Notes: generated from the letters alone by a model not told the origin. Shown: positions 17,287 to 27,099, counted from the first letter of the stretch. The stretch is 64,000 bases of DNA from Chitinophagales bacterium (GCA_025057275.1 JANWXQ010000059.1:20311-84310); one strand, 5' to 3'. Program-made: numbers and translations.

Positions 17287-18765
17287 ATGCCGGCTGCAGG
17301 AGACGAGGCAACCCTGCAGTGGCTGGAGGGAGAAGTGTTGCCGGCTTATTTGCCCCGCTGCCGGTGGTTTGCCGCCAAAGCCCGCCGCCTGGCCCGTATC
17401 TATCTGGAGCTTGTGTTGCCCCTGCCGCTGGCTTCTACAGCGCTGTGGATGGTGCGCGCCCGCTTTACCGATGGGGGTTCCCAGCGCTATCTGCTGCCCG
17501 TTGTGTGCACCGACCCATCCACTGACCTTCCCCAACAGGGCCGCATTGCTGAAACACCATCAGCCATTATGGCCGATGCCTGCTACGACGACCGCTTCCG
17601 CCGCTTCCTGTTTGCGGCCATGTGCGCCAACGAACAGCTGGCTTATCCACAAGGCAGACTTTTGTTTCAGGCAGGTCGTAATCTCCGGCCCAACAGCGCT
17701 CAACTTCCGATGCAATCGCGGCTTTTGGCAGTTGAACAAAGCAACACCGCTATGATGTTCGACCTGCAGCCGTCAGGCTATTTTTTGAAATTGTATCGCC
17801 GGATTCAGCAGTTGGAAAATCCTGAAGTGGAGCTTACCCGCTATCTGACCGAAGAGGCCGGTTTTACCTCCATACCTACCTATGCGGGAGCAATTTATTG
17901 GAAACCGGCAAGCGGTCAGGGCAGTACGCTGGCCATTCTGCAAGGCCAGATTCAGGCAAAAACCGACCTGTGGACATTATGGGGCAATTGCCTGAATGAA
18001 GTCCCCACGGATGCCGATCTGCCGGCCCTAGTGCAACATCAGGCCGTTCAGCTCGGCGTGCGCACAGCTGCTATGCACCGGGCTTTGTCGGCCGCTACCC
18101 ATCAACCCCGACTCATTCCCGAACCGTTTCATCGGGCCTATTGCACTCTCCTTGCGGAACGTTGCCGCCGTATGTTGCAAGAAACGCTGCTTACACTGAA
18201 AAAACAGAACCATTTGCTTTCCGACTCAGCCCGCCACTTGGCCGGCTGGCTGACCGGGCAGCGCCTGCAAGCTGAAAGCCTGATTTCAGGTTTCGCATCA
18301 GCCACCTTGCACTCCCTGCGCATCCGCATTCACGGCGATTACCACCTTGGCCAGATCGTTACCGATGGAAACGACCTGACGATCCTGGACTTTGAAGGCG
18401 AGCCGGACCGTTCCATCCTTCAGCGTCGCATCAAGCATTCCCCGCTGAAGGACGTAGCGGGCATGCTACGCTCCTTCCACTACAGGCTCTGCGCACAGAT
18501 CCTGGATGCAGGCCAGGCTTTGCATGAATCGGCTGCAATAAGCCGTACGCTGCAGCATCGCTACGAACGGTTGTGCTCCCTTTTTCTTCACGCCTATAAA
18601 AACAGCAATCCACCAGAATATCTGCTTTCTTGCCCGCAGGAAGAGTTTGATCAGCAATTGCGATTTCATTTATTGGAAAAAGCCATTTACGAGCTGCGCT
18701 ACGAACTGAACAGCCGGCCGGCCTGGGTGCCGATTCCTTTACAGGGCATGGTCAGCTTGTTGTAA
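17287..18765 (+). CDS. Maltokinase (Mak/Pep2-like), makes maltose 1-phosphate
   Basis: A 492-residue kinase-like protein. The ATG at 17287 is chosen over a TTG at 17236 because the family N-terminus, LQWLEGEVLPAYLPRCRWFAAKAR, starts soon after it. The C-terminal lobe has the aminoglycoside-phosphotransferase-type catalytic loop HGDYHLGQ (Asp351 as base) and the metal-binding motif LDFEGEPDRS (Asp368), both typical of maltokinases. The enzyme phosphorylates maltose with ATP to alpha-maltose 1-phosphate, the donor for GlgE. It follows glgE by 82 bases on the same strand. In many bacteria this domain is fused to trehalose synthase; here it stands alone, so the maltose source is either imported or made by an unlinked enzyme. 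Confidence 0.9.
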   Translation: MPAAGDEATLQWLEGEVLPAYLPRCRWFAAKARRLARIYLELVLPLPLASTALWMVRARFTDGGSQRYLLPVVCTDPSTDLPQQGRIAETPSAIMADACYDDRFRRFLFAAMCANEQLAYPQGRLLFQAGRNLRPNSAQLPMQSRLLAVEQSNTAMMFDLQPSGYFLKLYRRIQQLENPEVELTRYLTEEAGFTSIPTYAGAIYWKPASGQGSTLAILQGQIQAKTDLWTLWGNCLNEVPTDADLPALVQHQAVQLGVRTAAMHRALSAATHQPRLIPEPFHRAYCTLLAERCRRMLQETLLTLKKQNHLLSDSARHLAGWLTGQRLQAESLISGFASATLHSLRIRIHGDYHLGQIVTDGNDLTILDFEGEPDRSILQRRIKHSPLKDVAGMLRSFHYRLCAQILDAGQALHESAAISRTLQHRYERLCSLFLHAYKNSNPPEYLLSCPQEEFDQQLRFHLLEKAIYELRYELNSRPAWVPIPLQGMVSLL

Positions 18766-18909
18766 AGTTTCGCATCCTGATTTGCGAATCGCTGCATTGT
18801 GCCTATGCACCGATTTTTCCTATTTTCATGCCGTCTTTAGCCGGGCACCCCCCTTTCCCGGCGCAAATAATTCATCGGAATCAAGTAAAAACACCCAAAA
18901 AAACAACCC

Positions 18910-20265
18910 ATGGATGTAGCCAAAACCATATATGGCGTTGAAGCATTTGTCAGCAGGATTCAGGAAAAAAATCCCGGCGAATTGGAATTTCATCAGGCAG
19001 TGGAGGAGGTGGCGCAGGATGTGTTGCCCTTCGTGGAGGCACATCCCCGCTATGCACAGGCCCGAATTCTGGAACGCCTTACCGAAGCTGACCGAATTGT
19101 GATCTTCCGCGTCTGTTGGATAGACGATCAGGGCAACTACCAGATCAACCGGGGGTATCGGGTTCAGATGAACAATGCCCTGGGACCCTACAAGGGCGGG
19201 TTGCGTTTTCACCCCTCAGTGAACCTGAGCATATTAAAGTTTCTGGCATTTGAGCAGGTGTTCAAAAATGCGTTAACCGGTTTGCCCATGGGTGGAGGCA
19301 AAGGAGGCAGCAACTTCGACCCCAAGGGCAAATCGGATAATGAAGTCATGCGGTTTTGCCAGAGCTTCATGACCGAGCTGTTTCGACACATTGGTCCGGA
19401 CACCGACGTTCCTGCCGGCGACATCGGCGTTGGCGCCCGGGAGGTGGGCTATCTGTTCGGGCAGTACAAACGGCTCCGAAACGAATTTACCGGTGTACTT
19501 ACGGGCAAGGGGGCCGAATACGGCGGTAGCTACATTCGTCCCGAAGCTACCGGCTATGGCTGTGTGTATCTGCTGGAAGAGATGTTGCGCACGCGCGGCG
19601 AGCAGCTCAAAGGCAAAAATGTGGTGATCAGCGGTTCAGGAAACGTGGCGCAGTATGCCGCAGAAAAAATCCTGGAGTTGGGAGGCCGGGTGGTTACGCT
19701 CAGCGACAGCGACGGCTTTATCCACGACCCCGACGGTTTGGATAAAGAAAAATTAAAATATGTAATGTGGCTGAAGAATGAACGGCGCGGCCGCATGGCC
19801 GAGTATGCCCGTAAGTTTGGCTGCGGCTATTATGCCGGCAAAAAGCCCTGGGCTGTCCCTGCCCACGTGGCAATCCCCTGCGCTACACAGAATGAGCTTT
19901 CCGGTGATGATGCCCGCGAACTGATCAGTAATGGTTGCCTGGCTGTGGTGGAAGGTGCCAATATGCCTTGCACACCGGAGGCGGTGGAACATTTTCTGCA
20001 TAAGAAAGTACTCTATGCTCCGGGTAAAGCGAGCAATGCCGGCGGGGTAGCCGTGTCGGGTCTGGAAATGAGTCAGAATTCCCTCCGCCTGCGCTGGAGC
20101 CGCAACGAAGTGGACCAGCGTTTGCGGGAAATAATGCTCAGCATTCATCAGACCTGTGTGCAGTACGGCAAACAGGAGGATGGCTCGGTCAACTACGTAA
20201 AGGGAGCCAACATCGGCGGCTTTGTTCGCGTAGCCGATGCCATGCTGGCTCAGGGCCTGGTGTAA
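18910..20265 (+). CDS. gdhA: NADP-type glutamate dehydrogenase
   Basis: A 451-residue hexameric-type glutamate dehydrogenase, which reductively aminates 2-oxoglutarate with ammonia. Visible motifs are the substrate-binding KGGLRFHPSVNLSILKFLAFEQVFKN region, the active-site stretch LPMGGGKGGSNFDPKGKS with its catalytic lysine, DVPAGDIGVGAREVGYLFGQY, a Rossmann GSGNVAQYAAEKILELGG, and the C-terminal GKASNAGGVAVSGLEMSQN. The length and motifs match the NADP(H)-dependent biosynthetic class (about 450 residues). It stands alone between the maltokinase and a convergent hemerythrin-like gene. A possible promoter is TTG at 18797 and TATTTTCA at 18821 with 21 bases between, leaving an upstream leader of about 80 bases; this is a weak match. 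Confidence 0.96.
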   Translation: MDVAKTIYGVEAFVSRIQEKNPGELEFHQAVEEVAQDVLPFVEAHPRYAQARILERLTEADRIVIFRVCWIDDQGNYQINRGYRVQMNNALGPYKGGLRFHPSVNLSILKFLAFEQVFKNALTGLPMGGGKGGSNFDPKGKSDNEVMRFCQSFMTELFRHIGPDTDVPAGDIGVGAREVGYLFGQYKRLRNEFTGVLTGKGAEYGGSYIRPEATGYGCVYLLEEMLRTRGEQLKGKNVVISGSGNVAQYAAEKILELGGRVVTLSDSDGFIHDPDGLDKEKLKYVMWLKNERRGRMAEYARKFGCGYYAGKKPWAVPAHVAIPCATQNELSGDDARELISNGCLAVVEGANMPCTPEAVEHFLHKKVLYAPGKASNAGGVAVSGLEMSQNSLRLRWSRNEVDQRLREIMLSIHQTCVQYGKQEDGSVNYVKGANIGGFVRVADAMLAQGLV

Positions 20266-20295
20266 CTCCGGAGGGTTTACTATTAAGATCTGAAA

Positions 20296-20967
20296 TCAGG
20301 CTGCTTTAGGCAGTTCCTCCAGCGTACGCCAACGATGCCGGAACTGTGGCCGGCCCCACCACCGAACAGCCCAACACACATACCACGGAACCAGGCGGTA
20401 CAGATGATGCCGCTCCTCGCTGTTGAGTCGGTCTTCGACCCAGGGGACATAATACACTTGATAGGCAAACGGGTCCTGACGCCGCAGCTTACTTTCCAGT
20501 TGCCATTGATCGTCGTGGCTCCAACGGGCATTCATCATGTTCACCACCAGGCGTTCTTCACTGGCTATGTGGCTACGCATCAGCTCGAGCAACGCTATGC
20601 CGCGCTGTTGCAGCAGGTTGATGTTTCGTTGGCCCTCGGCCACAGCGCAATGCAAAAGGCCCTGAATTTCGTCCAGCAAAAACTGCAGATGCTGATGTTC
20701 GGCTTCAATGTCCTCAATGGCTTCGGAGGGCGAGCCTGACCGGCGCTCCAGCTCCTGAAACAACACATGGTCTTCTGCCTGATGATGGCGCTCCAGCAGC
20801 TTGCGGAACTGCAGGTACCATTTTTGCAAGCGAAGCAGCTGCTCCGAAGAATATCCGCTTAGGGCCTGAAGGCTGCGGTGAAGCAATTCTACATCCCGCA
20901 GCAAGGCACGGTGGGCAAAAAAAGTACTGCGCAAAGCCAAATGGGAAGAATGTTTAGGTTGGCTCAT
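20296..20967 (-). CDS. Hemerythrin-like HHE-domain protein
   Basis: A 223-residue protein, read from the ATG at 20967 (an in-frame ATG at 21000 is less likely). Its N-terminal 150 residues form a helical bundle with histidines and acids spaced as in hemerythrin HHE cation-binding domains: FFAHRALLRDVE, RHHQAEDHVLF, EAEHQHLQFLLDEI and RSHIASEERLV. Such domains bind a di-iron centre and act in oxygen or nitric-oxide sensing, storage or iron repair. The C-terminal 70 residues (PWVEDRLNSEERHHLYRLVPWYVCWAVRWW) are rich in Trp and Arg and do not fit the domain; their role is unknown. It is convergent with gdhA (30 bases apart). The domain call is fairly firm, the physiology is not known. Confidence 0.78.
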   Translation of the reverse strand: MSQPKHSSHLALRSTFFAHRALLRDVELLHRSLQALSGYSSEQLLRLQKWYLQFRKLLERHHQAEDHVLFQELERRSGSPSEAIEDIEAEHQHLQFLLDEIQGLLHCAVAEGQRNINLLQQRGIALLELMRSHIASEERLVVNMMNARWSHDDQWQLESKLRRQDPFAYQVYYVPWVEDRLNSEERHHLYRLVPWYVCWAVRWWGRPQFRHRWRTLEELPKAA

Positions 20968-21047
20968 AGCCTTTAAGCAAATGTAAAAAGGCCCTTCCAA
21001 GCGCTGTATGGCCGGGCCGATGCCCTATTAAACTGCACCTCTTCCAT

Positions 21048-21055
21048 TAGCTTTG
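21048..21055 (+). promoter_or_regulatory. Possible -7 element immediately before the esterase gene
   Basis: TAGCTTTG matches TAnnTTTG but ends only 5 bases before the ATG at 21061, so transcription would begin at or near the start codon. Chance matches to this six-base pattern are expected in a window of this size. Confidence 0.25.
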
Positions 21056-21060
21056 GCTTC

Positions 21061-22455
21061 ATGTCTAATTGGTTGATCGGTTTTTTATGTGTCTGGCTGT
21101 GGCAAACCCAGGCGTTGGGTTTATCGGTAGTAATTGAGGTGGTTTCCCTTCCCTCCAATACACCAGCCAGCGATCCTATTTACATTGCCGGAACTTTCAA
21201 TGGCTGGAATCCCGGCCATCCCTCGTACCAGCTCATGCCACCGGGCGGCCCTGCCTACAGCATTACGCTGCAGGGCACCGGCACCATTGAGTTCAAATTT
21301 ACCCGGGGCAGTTGGTCCAAAGTGGAATGTCAGGCCGATGGTTCCTTTCTGCCCAACCGGCAGTTCACCTTCGGCTCTGCTGATACTTTGCAGGTTGCCA
21401 TTGCTGCATGGGAGGACCTGCTCGGTGCCAGCTCGACTGCCCTGCCCAACGTGGTGCTGCTTTCCGACAGCTTTTTTATTCCCCAACTAAACCGATACCG
21501 CAGCATCTGGTTGTACCTGCCGGATGATTACTACAGCGCGCCCGACAAACGCTATCCCGTTTTTTATCTTCAGGACGGGCAGAATGTTTTTGACGAGGCC
21601 ACAGCCTTTGCCGGTGAATGGCAGGTAGATGAAACCCTGCATGCATTGGAGCTCAGCGGTGATGCCGGTTGCATAGTAGTGGCCGTGGCCAATGGCGGTG
21701 TAAATCGCATAGAAGAATATTCCCCATGGGTGAATCCATTGTATGGCGGCGGCCAGGGAGACGCCTATGCTGAATTTTTGGCTCAGGTGCTTAAGCCCTA
21801 CATTGATGCCCATTACCGCACCTTTCCGCAGCGTGATTTCACCGCTATCGGAGGCAGTTCTCTGGGCGGGCTCATAGCCTTTTACACTGCACTGAAATAC
21901 AACGACGTCTTCAGCAAGGCGGCCGTGTTTTCTCCTTCTTTTTGGTTTGATGATTCGGTGGAACTTTTTGTTGCGGCCCACCAGAAATCGCACCCCATGC
22001 GCATTCGTTTTGTGGCCGGCTATCCGGAAAGCAGTTCCATGATCCCCGAAATCCGCAGCGTCTACGGTTTGCTTCGACAGGGCAGCTACAGTGAACAGGA
22101 ACTGGATACTTCTTTTCATTGGGACGGGCAGCATGCCGAATGGTTCTGGGCTCGGGAATTCGGCCCCACCTATCTGTGGTTGTTTGCTTCACAGGATGCT
22201 GTGGGATCAACAACAACATCGGCAGTGCGCCTGATTCCTCAGCCTGCTTTTGATCAGGTGGTCATCAGCGGCAGCTTGCCTTACGGCCAGCCATTGCAGG
22301 TGCGTATCTACGATTCCTCCGGCGTGCTTCGCCGCACCCTTTCCTGTCGGGCAGGTCAGCCCGTTGATCTGGGCAGCTTGCCTTCCGGAGTTTATCAAAT
22401 GCAGGTGATGGTGGGCAGAAAGCGTTACGAAACGCCGCTGGTGCTGATTCGCTGA
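21061..22455 (+). CDS. Secreted esterase with N-terminal starch-binding-like domain and T9SS sorting domain
   Basis: A 464-residue exported protein. A signal peptide is followed by a module (about residues 20-120) with IYIAGTFNGWNPGHPSYQL and IEFKFTRGSWSKVE, the pattern of CBM20/CBM48 starch-binding-like folds. The central part is an alpha/beta hydrolase of the enterochelin esterase/esterase D family: YPVFYLQDGQNVFDE, the nucleophile elbow GGSSLGG (Ser267) and a late His in WDGQHAEWFW. The last 75 residues resemble a type A T9SS sorting domain, with PQP in place of the usual PNP near the start and YDSSGVLRRTL, LPSGVYQMQV further on. The enzyme probably cuts an ester on an extracellular carbohydrate or siderophore; substrate not determinable. 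It is convergent with rodA. Confidence 0.85.
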   Translation: MSNWLIGFLCVWLWQTQALGLSVVIEVVSLPSNTPASDPIYIAGTFNGWNPGHPSYQLMPPGGPAYSITLQGTGTIEFKFTRGSWSKVECQADGSFLPNRQFTFGSADTLQVAIAAWEDLLGASSTALPNVVLLSDSFFIPQLNRYRSIWLYLPDDYYSAPDKRYPVFYLQDGQNVFDEATAFAGEWQVDETLHALELSGDAGCIVVAVANGGVNRIEEYSPWVNPLYGGGQGDAYAEFLAQVLKPYIDAHYRTFPQRDFTAIGGSSLGGLIAFYTALKYNDVFSKAAVFSPSFWFDDSVELFVAAHQKSHPMRIRFVAGYPESSSMIPEIRSVYGLLRQGSYSEQELDTSFHWDGQHAEWFWAREFGPTYLWLFASQDAVGSTTTSAVRLIPQPAFDQVVISGSLPYGQPLQVRIYDSSGVLRRTLSCRAGQPVDLGSLPSGVYQMQVMVGRKRYETPLVLIR

Positions 22456-22479
22456 GGCCTCACCGCCGATGCTTTCACA

Positions 22480-23748
22480 TCAGCGCAGAATGGCCAGACG
22501 GTCACCGTCCAGTTTTACCAGAATAAAAACCAGAATGGTGAACGACAACAGCGACGAGCCGCCGTAACTGATAAATGGCAACGGAATGCCGATAACCGGC
22601 ATGAGGCCAATGGTCATGCCAATGTTGATGAACAGGTGAAAGAACAGCACCGAGGCCACGCAGTAGGCGTAGATCATGGAAAAGCGCGAGCGCTGACGCT
22701 GCGCAATAAACAGGATGCGCAGGATCAGCGCCAGAAAAAGCAATAACAACAGGGTGCTGCCCCAGAATCCGAATTCTTCGCCTATGGTGCAGAAAATGAA
22801 ATCGGTGCTTTGTTCCGGAACAAAATTGTAACGGGTGAGGGTGCCGTTCAGAAATCCCTTACCCCAAAACCCGCCGGAACCAATGGCAATTTTGGACTGC
22901 CGTACATTGTAATCGGCGTCGCGGGCCGCTGCCTCCTGTCCGAGCAAAACGCGGATGCGGTCCTGCTGATGGGGCTCAAGCATGTGTTCAAACACATAGC
23001 CGGAGGCAAACACATAGCCTACCGACAATAAGAGCGCCACAGCGCCGGTCAGCAGCAGGGCCCGGTTTTTTCTTACTGCTATCAGCACCAGAGCACCTAA
23101 AGCGAACAGGATCAGCACAAGCAGGGTTGGATCCATCACTACAGTGAGTAAGGATAGCGCCACCAGCAAAACCACTGCCAGCAGATACCCTGCCGAAAGT
23201 CCGAATCGATACATGACCAATGCATACGATGCAAAAACAATGGCAGATCCGGCATCGCCCTGAAGCAACACGAGCACGGCCGGCAGACCCAGAATGGCCA
23301 ATGCAAGCAGTTGCTGCCGCAGACTTCGTATGTTGAAGTTCTGGCTACCCATCAGCTTGGCCAGGGCCAGTGCCGTGGCAAACTTGGCAAACTCCGAAGG
23401 TTGCATGCGCACCGGACCCAGCACCAGCCAGTTCGTATCACCACGCACGGTTACCCCAAACACGAAAACCAGCAGGAGTAAAACCATCATCACCCCATAC
23501 ACAGCATAGGCAAAAACAGTGTACACCTTGGAATCCACGAGAACGATTACTCCAGCAACAACCAGACTGACGAGCATCCACAACAATTGCCGGCCATGCA
23601 TCTGGGTCAGGTCCAGCAGCCGGAAGTGGCCGTCGGCAGCTCCGGAAGAAAAGACGGCCAGCACGCCGATCACCATCAGCGTAACCACCAATCCGATCAG
23701 CAGCCAGTCAATGCCCTGGTTGGGGCGCCGGGAAACGTAATAGGTCAT
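22480..23748 (-). CDS. rodA: Peptidoglycan glycosyltransferase RodA (SEDS family)
   Basis: A 422-residue integral membrane protein of the RodA/FtsW/SpoVE family, with about ten hydrophobic segments. Family motifs include RGDTNWLVLGPVRMQPSEFAK, LQGDAGSAIVF and the C-terminal IGIPLPFISYGGSSLLSF. RodA polymerises glycan strands during cell elongation together with its partner transpeptidase PBP2. The gene overlaps the end of the pbp2 gene by 4 bases, so the two are translated as a pair, which supports RodA rather than FtsW. In this window mreB, mreC and mreD do not precede the pair. Confidence 0.95.
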   Translation of the reverse strand: MTYYVSRRPNQGIDWLLIGLVVTLMVIGVLAVFSSGAADGHFRLLDLTQMHGRQLLWMLVSLVVAGVIVLVDSKVYTVFAYAVYGVMMVLLLLVFVFGVTVRGDTNWLVLGPVRMQPSEFAKFATALALAKLMGSQNFNIRSLRQQLLALAILGLPAVLVLLQGDAGSAIVFASYALVMYRFGLSAGYLLAVVLLVALSLLTVVMDPTLLVLILFALGALVLIAVRKNRALLLTGAVALLLSVGYVFASGYVFEHMLEPHQQDRIRVLLGQEAAARDADYNVRQSKIAIGSGGFWGKGFLNGTLTRYNFVPEQSTDFIFCTIGEEFGFWGSTLLLLLFLALILRILFIAQRQRSRFSMIYAYCVASVLFFHLFINIGMTIGLMPVIGIPLPFISYGGSSLLSFTILVFILVKLDGDRLAILR

Positions 23749-25565
23749 GGCAGCAGATTGGCCTCCAGCATGCGCTGTTCCAGATACTTGCGCGTGTGGC
23801 TGATGGTATCGGTAAGATATTTTTCAACCATCAGGCTGGCTATAGGTGCGGCATAAGAAGCGCCCCAGCCTGCATTTTCCACGACGACGGCAATGGCAAT
23901 TCGGGGTTGATGCAAAGGGGCAAAACCAACAAACAGAGAGTGATCGCGACCATGCGGGTTTTCCGCCGTTCCGGTCTTGCCGGCCAGGGTTATGCCGGGA
24001 ATCCGAACCCCGCGGCCGGTGCCTGCCTCCACAACCCGAAACAATCCCTCACGGATAACGCTCAGGTGGTTCGTGTCCAGATCAACAATGTGACGGGCTG
24101 TCTTTATCGGTTTGCCAGTGCCTGACTCCTGTACGGAACGCACTACGTGAGGCGTGATCCAGTACCCTCCGTTGGCAATGGCTGCCATCAGATTGGCCAT
24201 CTGCAGGGGGGTCATGCCCAGCTCGCCCTGTCCTATGCCCAGGGAAACTATGGTTACCGAATTCCATCGTTTTTTTCCGTATATTTTATCGTAATAATCT
24301 GATCCGGGCACATAGCCATACCCCTCGTTGGGCAAATCAATGCCGGTGCGCCGGCCTATGCCCAGGGCATCCATTACTTTCTTCCACTGGTCAAGGCCTT
24401 CAGCGGTTTGATTAAACCTGCTGTCGTCAATGGTTTTTCTGAATATATGGCAGAAGTAGCTATTGCACGAATACTGTATGGCAGTTTGCACATCGGCTAC
24501 ATAGCCTGCATGATGACAGGCCACACTGAGCGAACCGACGGAGTAAGCGCCTGCGCAACTGTAGCCGGTTCGGGGAGTGATGCTGCCCAGTTGCATGGCA
24601 GCGAGGGCTACGGCAGGCTTAAACGTAGAGCCGGGGGGATAGGCTGCCTTGAGCGGCCGTACAAACAGTGGCCGCAAGCTGTCAGACGCCAGTTGCCTGA
24701 AATGGCGCGTGCGTTCCATTCCCGTCAGCAGGGAGGGGTCATAGGCCGGACTGCTGACCAGAGCCAGCACCTCACCGGTAGCCGGCTCAATGGCTACAAT
24801 GCTTCCCACCTTGTTTTTCATGAGCAGCTCACCGTAAAGCTGCAGGTCCATGTCCAGCGTGGTCAGGAGATTGTATCCGGGAATGGCGGCCGTGTCGAAG
24901 CTGCCTCCGGCAAAAGCGCCTTGCTCCCGGTTGTGCACATCCACAAGGACAAACCGGCTGCCTTTGCGTCCGCGCAGCTCGTTTTCATAAAATTGTTCCA
25001 GACCGCTGATGCCTATGTAATCGCCCATACGGTAATAGCCACCGCCCTGCTCTATCTGGCTTTGGCTCACTTCGCCGATGTAACCCAGCAGATGGGCAGC
25101 CCCCTGATGCGGATAGGCACGTACCGTGCGCACCTGGCCGAAAAAACCCGGGAACAGATACAACTCTTCCTGAATGGCCGCATATTTCTCTACGGATATG
25201 CCTTTCAGCAGAAGAGAGGGCTTGAACCGGGAATAAGCAGCCGCTTTTTTCAGCGTCAGCCGCAGCAGCGAATCACTGATTCCGATGAGGGAACAGAAGG
25301 CGGCAGTGTCGAATGCCTGCACCTGCGAAGGTACCACCCACAGGTCGTATTCGTTTTGGTTGTCTACGATCAGCTTGCCCTTACGGTCGTAGATCAGTCC
25401 GCGCGGAGCAAAAACGGTAACCTCCCGCAGTACATTGTTGCGGGCCAGTTGCTGGTAATTCTTGCTGAGCACCTGCAACTGAAACAGCCGCAGCACATAG
25501 ACGATCACCACAGCCACCACCACGTACTGGATGACGTAGCGACGGTTTTGAAAAACATCGGTCAT
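23745..25565 (-). CDS. mrdA: Penicillin-binding protein 2 (elongasome transpeptidase)
   Basis: A 606-residue class B penicillin-binding protein with one N-terminal membrane anchor ([24 protein letters not shown]), a dimerisation domain including [15 protein letters not shown], and a C-terminal transpeptidase domain. The three active-site motifs are present: STFK (Ser313), SCN in [11 protein letters not shown], and KTG in [12 protein letters not shown]. It cross-links peptidoglycan during elongation with RodA, whose gene overlaps its stop. It is divergent from glyA with about 150 bases between. The usual mreBCD genes are not next to it. Confidence 0.95.
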   Translation of the reverse strand: MTDVFQNRRYVIQYVVVAVVIVYVLRLFQLQVLSKNYQQLARNNVLREVTVFAPRGLIYDRKGKLIVDNQNEYDLWVVPSQVQAFDTAAFCSLIGISDSLLRLTLKKAAAYSRFKPSLLLKGISVEKYAAIQEELYLFPGFFGQVRTVRAYPHQGAAHLLGYIGEVSQSQIEQGGGYYRMGDYIGISGLEQFYENELRGRKGSRFVLVDVHNREQGAFAGGSFDTAAIPGYNLLTTLDMDLQLYGELLMKNKVGSIVAIEPATGEVLALVSSPAYDPSLLTGMERTRHFRQLASDSLRPLFVRPLKAAYPPGSTFKPAVALAAMQLGSITPRTGYSCAGAYSVGSLSVACHHAGYVADVQTAIQYSCNSYFCHIFRKTIDDSRFNQTAEGLDQWKKVMDALGIGRRTGIDLPNEGYGYVPGSDYYDKIYGKKRWNSVTIVSLGIGQGELGMTPLQMANLMAAIANGGYWITPHVVRSVQESGTGKPIKTARHIVDLDTNHLSVIREGLFRVVEAGTGRGVRIPGITLAGKTGTAENPHGRDHSLFVGFAPLHQPRIAIAVVVENAGWGASYAAPIASLMVEKYLTDTISHTRKYLEQRMLEANLLP

Positions 25566-25716
25566 GATGGCGATCCTGCCCCCTACAAAATTGCTGCCTG
25601 GCCATGCACACCTCCAAGCCGGTTGCGGCTTTTTTCTGTGCCGGCCCTCACCGCACCCGGCATTTCAACAGGCATCCGGAAGCAGGCCACTATCTTCATG
25701 GCCCAATCGGAAGAAC

Positions 25717-26997
25717 ATGAAGCGCGATCAGCAGCTCTTTGACCTGTTGCAGCAGGAAATGGTGCGTCAGCAAAACGGACTGGAGCTTATTGCATCGGAA
25801 AACTTCGTCAGCAGACAGGTACTGGAAGCGATGGGCAGTGTGCTGACCAACAAGTATGCAGAAGGCTATCCGGGGCGGCGCTATTACGGCGGCTGCCAGG
25901 TCATCGATCAGGTAGAGCAACTGGCTATTGACCGGCTGCGGCAGCTCTTCGGTGCCGCTTACGCCAATGTGCAACCCCATTCCGGCGCACAGGCCAACCT
26001 GTCGGTTTATTACGCCTTGCTTCGTCCGGGAGATAAGATTCTGGGGCTCAACTTGTCGCACGGAGGCCACCTGACGCATGGCTCTCCGGTTAGTGTTTCC
26101 GGTACCTGGTTTCAGCCGGTTTTTTACGGCGTAGATCGTACCACTGGCTTAATTGATTTGGACGAAGTGGAACGCATCGCCCATAAGGAAAGGCCCCGGC
26201 TGATCATTTGCGGCGCTTCTGCCTATTCACGCGACTGGGATTACGCCCGTTTTCGGCAGATTGCCGATTCCATCGGCGCTTTTCTGATGTGTGATATGGC
26301 TCATCCGGCAGGACTTATCGCTTCCGGACTGCTGAATAATCCGTTACCGCATTGTCATGTGGTCACTTCTACCACCCATAAGACCCTGAGGGGCCCGCGC
26401 GGCGGCGTCATTCTTATGGGTCAGGATTTTGATAATCCCTTCGGACTGAAAACTCCCAAAGGAGAAATCCGCAAGATGAGCAGTGTGTTGGATAGCGCTG
26501 TCTTTCCAGGCATTCAGGGGGGACCGCTGGAACACGTAATTGCGGCCAAGGCAGTGGCTTTTGGCGAAGCGCTGACAGATGAATTCCGGCAATACTGTGA
26601 GCAAGTCATCAAAAACGCCCGGGCTATGGCTAAGGCTTTTGTTGAGCTGGGCTATCACATTGTTTCGGGGGGCACCGACAACCATTTGATGCTCATAGAT
26701 CTGCGCAACAAAAACATCAGTGGAAAAAAGGCCGAACAAGTCCTGGAGCAGGCCGACATAACGGTCAACAAAAACATGGTGCCTTTTGATGATAAGTCGC
26801 CGTTCATTACCTCGGGCATGCGCATCGGTACGGCGGCCATTACCACGCGGGGCATGGGGGAGGAGGAAATGGTTCAGATAGTTTCTTTAATCAATCAGGT
26901 CATCTCCCGGCCCGACGATGCTTTAGCAATAGATAGGGTCAAGCAGCAGGTTCATGAACTTTGCGCTAAGTTTCCGCTGTATGCTGCGGAAGCTTGA
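25717..26997 (+). CDS. glyA: Serine hydroxymethyltransferase
   Basis: A 426-residue PLP enzyme converting serine and tetrahydrofolate to glycine and 5,10-methylenetetrahydrofolate. The start at 25717 ([15 protein letters not shown]) fits the family N-terminus; the frame is open further upstream but that part has no homologous look. Motifs are [56 protein letters not shown] and the PLP-lysine segment [13 protein letters not shown]. The length agrees with bacterial GlyA. It is divergent from mrdA/rodA and followed by its own hairpin terminator. Confidence 0.97.
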   Translation: MKRDQQLFDLLQQEMVRQQNGLELIASENFVSRQVLEAMGSVLTNKYAEGYPGRRYYGGCQVIDQVEQLAIDRLRQLFGAAYANVQPHSGAQANLSVYYALLRPGDKILGLNLSHGGHLTHGSPVSVSGTWFQPVFYGVDRTTGLIDLDEVERIAHKERPRLIICGASAYSRDWDYARFRQIADSIGAFLMCDMAHPAGLIASGLLNNPLPHCHVVTSTTHKTLRGPRGGVILMGQDFDNPFGLKTPKGEIRKMSSVLDSAVFPGIQGGPLEHVIAAKAVAFGEALTDEFRQYCEQVIKNARAMAKAFVELGYHIVSGGTDNHLMLIDLRNKNISGKKAEQVLEQADITVNKNMVPFDDKSPFITSGMRIGTAAITTRGMGEEEMVQIVSLINQVISRPDDALAIDRVKQQVHELCAKFPLYAAEA

Positions 26998-27045
26998 CTA
27001 AGCAGTTTATTGTCAATAAGTTATCTAGCTATTTGACAGGCGGAT

Positions 27046-27072
27046 GCCTCTGTAACCTTTAGAGGCTTGTTT
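27046..27072 (+). terminator. Probable terminator after glyA
   Basis: A 6-bp stem GCCTCT/AGAGGC with a 9-base loop is followed by TTGTTT. It sits 49 bases after the glyA stop. The stem is short, so this is moderate support. Confidence 0.45.
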
Positions 27073-27079
27073 CGTAAAA

Positions 27080-27099
27080 ACTACCACTTTTTAGGTAGT
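27080..27099 (+). promoter_or_regulatory. Short hairpin in the leader of the large glycosidase-like gene
   Basis: ACTACC and GGTAGT form a perfect 6-bp inverted repeat around an 8-base loop, 25 bases before the ATG at 27124. It could be a leader-RNA hairpin or a protein-binding site. No function is shown. Confidence 0.3.

Noticed and set aside
18769..18788. Inverted repeat TTCGCA/TGCGAA after the maltokinase gene as a terminator
   Set aside because: Only 6 bp of stem and no T run follows; it could be chance.
24408..25742. A 444-codon open frame on the plus strand opposite the PBP2 gene
   Set aside because: It is antisense to a gene with all three penicillin-binding motifs, has no recognisable motif itself, and arises from codon bias of the opposite strand.
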